Below, one piece after another: positions 6,389 through 9,350 of a stretch of 9,350 bases of DNA. The DNA is from Chloroflexota bacterium (GTDB lineage: Bacteria > Chloroflexota > Ktedonobacteria > Ktedonobacterales > Ktedonobacteraceae), in contig VBHI01000016.1 in the NCBI GenBank assembly GCA_005881495.1, forward strand, positions 1 through 9,350, given 5' to 3'. The notes beneath the pieces are model-generated. The model made no database searches. It saw only the letters and a program-made list of their open reading frames with translations, and was not told the DNA's origin. The first letter of the stretch is position 1; each line of letters opens with the position of its first letter. A program made the position numbers and the translations under genes.

Positions 6389-7858
6389 TCAGTGCGGGTA
6401 GACATTCACAGGGAAACTCAGCTTATCGCCGGTCATTTTAAAGGAAACATTACCAAGGTAATTGGTTGTGCCATCGGTGCCGGTCACCGTCAACGTGTAT
6501 GGATCGAGCGCGAGGCTCGTGAAAGAGAAGTTGCCCGACCCATTAGCAGTAACGACGATCGCCTGATTCGTAGCATTATTCAATAGACTCACGGAAGACC
6601 CTGCCAAGGCTTTGGTGGTCGTACAACTGGTGTCGGAGCAAGCTATTACAGAGCCGCTGAAAGTATACCCTGTGACAGTAAGCGTCACATTGACCGTCCG
6701 CGGGCTATTTTGAACTACGGCCCCGCCATTGCCGGAGGCAGAGACAGTTATCATCCCTGAGTAGGATCCTGGTGCCAGGCTTGACGCATTAACGCCAACA
6801 GACACAGTCGCGCTGCCTGTACCCGATGATGGCGGACCCACCACAAGCCAGCTACTACTGGCTGAATCGCCTGTTGCCTGCCAGGTAACGGGAAGAGTGC
6901 AATTGCCAGTCTCACTCAATGAGAAGCTCTGCGGAGACGGCGATGACTGTCCCTGCCCAACAGAGAATGGTAGGTTTGACGACCCAACCTGTAACTGGCA
7001 CGGCGGCAGGACTGTTACTGTCACAGTGAAGGATTGCACTGGTGTGTTAGAACCATCTGTTGCGCTTATCGAGATCTGCGTACTATATGTGCCAGCATTC
7101 AAACCGATAACGCTCGCAACAATCGTTATAGTGACAGATTGGCCGCTGGCAGCCAGTGAGCCGGATACCGGAGATAACTTCAACCAGCCGGCAGGTTGTG
7201 TGATAGTCGCGTGCCAGTTCAAAGGCCAGGCGCAATTACCGCTGACAGTAATGGAATTCGTCTGTGAGCCTGGGTCACTACCACCCTGTGTAGCGGTGAA
7301 AGCCACGGAACTCTGCGAAGGTTGCTGGAGCGTGCAGGGCGGAAGTACCAGTAGATTGACTGTGATCGTCTGCGGGCTTCCAGAGGCAAGTTCGCCGTTA
7401 GTATCTGTCCCAATAAGAACGATCTGCCCGATATAGGTATTGGGCGACAGATTGGCTGTAAAGATATTGACGGTTACCTGACCAGTCTCACCGGGATCAA
7501 TACTTCCACCGGTAGAATTGGCAGAGAGCCAGAATGATGACAGTATATTGACAGTGGTATGCCATTTGAGCTGGCTTTTCCCGGTATTCGTAATTGTCAC
7601 CACCTGGCCTGGAGGATTCGGCAGCCCCTGGGTCGTACTAAAGTTGAGGCTAAGTGGCGTCGCTCCCATAATCGGCGCGGAAGGCGGAGGAGGAGCCTGA
7701 ACGATTAACTGCACCATAACGGTCTGCGTGCTTTGTGCTGCCGTAATAGCAATATAGCCGTTGTACGTTCCTGGTTTAAGAATGGAGGCATTTACCCCAA
7801 TAGCAGTTAGAGCCAATTTGATGCGGAGACTGCCTTCCAATTGGTCACTCCAGAGCAA
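6389..7858 (-). CDS. Downstream fragment: BACON domains plus carboxypeptidase-regulatory-like C-terminal domain
   Basis: This frame can be read as 489 residues from position 7858, but its first residues (MLWSDQLEGSLRIK) are out-of-frame translation of the upstream fragment, so genuine sequence starts near residue 15. It holds the end of a damaged BACON domain (to about 54), three BACON domains (66-171, 175-285, 286-395), and a final domain (397-489; FSGSVIACSDTSC, SGNFSFTSLALDPYTLTVTG) of the carboxypeptidase-regulatory or prealbumin-like type. Two of the BACON domains carry cysteine pairs (C175/C209 and C287/C320), and C407/C412 form another close pair. There is no signal peptide, membrane segment or ribosome binding site of its own, so without the upstream half the product would lack an export signal. 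The stop is TGA at 6389-6391. Expression is doubtful. Confidence 0.7.
   Translation of the reverse strand: MLWSDQLEGSLRIKLALTAIGVNASILKPGTYNGYIAITAAQSTQTVMVQLIVQAPPPPSAPIMGATPLSLNFSTTQGLPNPPGQVVTITNTGKSQLKWHTTVNILSSFWLSANSTGGSIDPGETGQVTVNIFTANLSPNTYIGQIVLIGTDTNGELASGSPQTITVNLLVLPPCTLQQPSQSSVAFTATQGGSDPGSQTNSITVSGNCAWPLNWHATITQPAGWLKLSPVSGSLAASGQSVTITIVASVIGLNAGTYSTQISISATDGSNTPVQSFTVTVTVLPPCQLQVGSSNLPFSVGQGQSSPSPQSFSLSETGNCTLPVTWQATGDSASSSWLVVGPPSSGTGSATVSVGVNASSLAPGSYSGMITVSASGNGGAVVQNSPRTVNVTLTVTGYTFSGSVIACSDTSCTTTKALAGSSVSLLNNATNQAIVVTANGSGNFSFTSLALDPYTLTVTGTDGTTNYLGNVSFKMTGDKLSFPVNVYPH
7805..7830 (-). other. Lesion site joining the two frames of the broken BACON gene
   Basis: On the minus strand AAT TGG CTC TAA ends one frame, and the other frame reads TTG GCT CTA ACT GCT ATT through the same bases. 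The downstream frame lies one base back relative to the upstream one. No homopolymer run is present that would explain a simple slip. TTGG occurs on both sides of the likely junction, which could be deletion microhomology. Confidence 0.6.
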
Positions 7859-9350
7859 CTTGAAGTGGCCGCCAGGCTCAGGGACTGATCACTGGGATTG
7901 CTCTGACCTGAAACAGCCGTAAACGACACATAGCCGTTGCTCAATGTCAGTCCGCAGCGTGGTTGTATGGTAAGAGAGACAATGACAGCTTGCGGGCTAT
8001 TATATACCCCCTTGCCAGCAGCAAACGAAAGCACATCGGTATAAACACCAGGCAACAAATTTCGACTATGAACAAACAAATTTATCAGGGTAGTTGAGCG
8101 GGGAACAACGGCACCCGCAGTCTGATCGGTACTTAACCAGCTCGATTTAGCATGAAAGGCAAAGAGCAACAGGGCCTGATTCGGCGGAGGCAACGTGTTA
8201 TTCCCTGTTATTGACCAGTTCAGGCGTTGGGAACCTGGATTGCTGATCATCAGGGTCTGCGCAGCCGGGTCAGGTCCGCCATCAAGTGCAGTAAATGAGA
8301 GGACAGGAGGGATCACTTCCAACACAGGCCCTGGATTAGCAGGCAACGCGCGCACCGTCATTTGTACCTGCACCGATTCGACAGAGCCAACGTTAGAAGA
8401 AAAAGTGATCTTACCATTATACTCTCCGGCTTTGAGGTTCGCTCGTTCAACAGCAACAGCAATAGGCTGACTTTGACTAAACATTCCCTGGGGAGGAGTG
8501 AGCAAAAGCCAGGATTGATTACTACTTGCCGACCAGGTAATTGAGCCACTACCAGAATTATGTAAGATCAACGGCTGGATGGTATTCGCTCCCTGGTAGT
8601 CAGCACCAAAATCCAGTGTCGTCGTGTCGATAAGCAGATGTGACGGACGCGTGGGACCAGCGCCAGTAATTTGTAACGTCGCACTGGCGGTATAGCGTGT
8701 CGAAACATCTTCGGCCTCAATGGTATGGAAGCCGGGAGTCCAGCTGGCATCGACCAGCATGATTACATCGTCAGAGCCACTTGATCCCACATTGATTAAA
8801 GCAGAACCCGTGGTCAACTGCACAGCTTCCTGTATATCATGGGTTAAATAGACACTTGATGATGGAGTAAAATGATTAATGTGCAGCGTAATTGTCTGAC
8901 CTATCCTCGCCACATTTGAGGAGAGAGTTAGAGAAGGTGGGCCATTGAGCACATTCAGCCGGTGAGGCGGGTGTAGCACCGCGGCGGAAATCAGTATGCC
9001 ATCCATCACCAGGGCAATGATCGCGAGTATAACCAGCAAGCTAAATGTCATATGCATACGGCGTCGCGCAGAATTGACTTTTTGTGGTGGTATAGGCATC
9101 GTGATCAATCCCTCTGCCATAGCACGACGCAAATCCTCTTCTTCGATGCGAGCTATCTCAGCGCTATTCGGGAACTGCCGCGCCATCAAAGGGTCTATAC
9201 CATTCGACCAGCTATCACTTTCGCTCTCACCAGGATCGCTATCCTGCTGCAGCCAGGGCCAGAGATGGGGCATACGCTTCCCCAGGTCTTCTTCCTGATC
9301 ATGCTGCAATTTTTTCGTAATCTGCGGCAAAGGGATAGTACTTTGGCGTT
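7807..9350 (-). CDS. Upstream fragment: membrane-anchored BACON protein, N-terminus outside window, truncated by frameshift
   Basis: The frame is open to the window edge (residues RQSTIPLPQ precede the TTG at 9328-9330), so that TTG is not a secure start. Numbering from it gives 507 residues. The cytoplasmic part is acidic (EEDLGKR, IARIEEEDLRRAM). One transmembrane helix lies at about 94-118 (MTFSLLVILAIIALVMDGIL). A membrane-proximal module follows (about 124-222; LTHDIQEAV, TPGFHTIEAEDV) that matches the one in the 734-residue paralogue. BACON domains lie at about 231-327 and 335-456. A third one begins at PRCGLTLS and ends abruptly with SASNWL at a TAA (7807-7809). The stop falls in the middle of the domain, at a position where the fold needs more strands, which shows truncation. 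By analogy with the paralogue, a zinc ribbon probably lies upstream of the window. Confidence 0.75.
   Translation of the reverse strand, partial: RQSTIPLPQITKKLQHDQEEDLGKRMPHLWPWLQQDSDPGESESDSWSNGIDPLMARQFPNSAEIARIEEEDLRRAMAEGLITMPIPPQKVNSARRRMHMTFSLLVILAIIALVMDGILISAAVLHPPHRLNVLNGPPSLTLSSNVARIGQTITLHINHFTPSSSVYLTHDIQEAVQLTTGSALINVGSSGSDDVIMLVDASWTPGFHTIEAEDVSTRYTASATLQITGAGPTRPSHLLIDTTTLDFGADYQGANTIQPLILHNSGSGSITWSASSNQSWLLLTPPQGMFSQSQPIAVAVERANLKAGEYNGKITFSSNVGSVESVQVQMTVRALPANPGPVLEVIPPVLSFTALDGGPDPAAQTLMISNPGSQRLNWSITGNNTLPPPNQALLLFAFHAKSSWLSTDQTAGAVVPRSTTLINLFVHSRNLLPGVYTDVLSFAAGKGVYNSPQAVIVSLTIQPRCGLTLSNGYVSFTAVSGQSNPSDQSLSLAATSSCSGVTNWKAVSASNWL

Larger units (their letters stand above)
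6389..9350 (-). pseudogene. Split multi-BACON surface protein gene (frameshift with internal loss; 5' end outside window)
   Basis: The two frames described in the next entries make one continuous protein design when joined near 7807-7830: cytoplasmic part, membrane helix, membrane-proximal module, then six BACON-like domains, the third of them damaged, then a C-terminal prealbumin-like domain. The upstream frame stops directly after the NWL of a BACON domain. The downstream frame resumes with ALTAIGVNAS, the strand that normally follows about 15-20 residues later (the SPxSG turn and next strand). The frame change fits a deletion of 3k+1 bases. The repaired product would exceed 980 residues. 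Confidence 0.72.

Noticed and set aside
6360..6391. Rho-independent terminator after the split BACON gene
   Set aside because: A seven-base T run is present on the minus strand, but the bases before it form no stable stem.
6897..7436. Plus-strand 179-residue frame opposite the BACON domains
   Set aside because: Long antisense frames are expected opposite Thr/Ser/Val-rich repeat proteins. It has no start signal or domain pattern, and its Cys/Pro clusters mirror the opposite codons.
7807..7858. Programmed ribosomal frameshift joining the two BACON frames
   Set aside because: No slippery heptamer or downstream structure is evident, and joining the frames would still leave the domain short of about 15-20 residues, so a deletion is the better explanation.

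Overview
The window reads as chromosomal DNA of a Ktedonobacteria-like member of the Chloroflexota. This placement is inference from protein style only: zinc-ribbon plus membrane-anchor plus multi-BACON surface proteins, a DUF6519-type protein next to a beta-helix protein, mid GC content, and repeated palindromic intergenic elements built around GATAAATCGGC. No rRNA, tRNA, CRISPR array, transposase or integrase is visible.

Layout. On the plus strand, positions 2-691 hold the 3' end of a large gene whose product ends in beta-helix-like rungs and a conserved cysteine-containing tail. It is followed after 15 nt by a complete 834-residue DUF6519-family protein (707-3211) with a strong ribosome binding site. 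These two look like the end of an operon. From memory, this pair accompanies phage-tail-like or contractile-injection gene clusters, but no tail genes lie in the window to prove it. Convergent to them, on the minus strand at 3280-3585, is a small gene easily missed because it starts with TTG: a 101-residue [2Fe-2S] ferredoxin-like protein in which the third cluster cysteine is aspartate.

Positions 3586-4069 are non-coding and hold two copies of a palindromic repeat of about 80 bp (39 of 41 core positions identical).

The rest of the window (4070-9350, minus strand) carries two paralogous membrane-anchored surface proteins. Each has a cytoplasmic N-terminal part, one transmembrane helix, a shared membrane-proximal module, and a stalk of BACON/Ig-like beta-sandwich domains. 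The downstream one (4070-6274) is intact, with an N-terminal four-cysteine zinc ribbon. The upstream one (6389 to beyond 9350) is broken inside a BACON domain by a frameshifting lesion that also appears to have removed roughly 15-20 codons. It is therefore present as two overlapping reading frames (7807-9350 and 6389-7858) and ends in a carboxypeptidase-regulatory-like domain.

Points of most interest are the Asp-for-Cys ferredoxin, the lesion that splits the second BACON protein, the coiled-coil insertion in the DUF6519 protein, the disulfide-type cysteine pairs confined to one of the two paralogues, and the paired palindromic repeats. I see no complete, clearly new multi-gene system inside the window.
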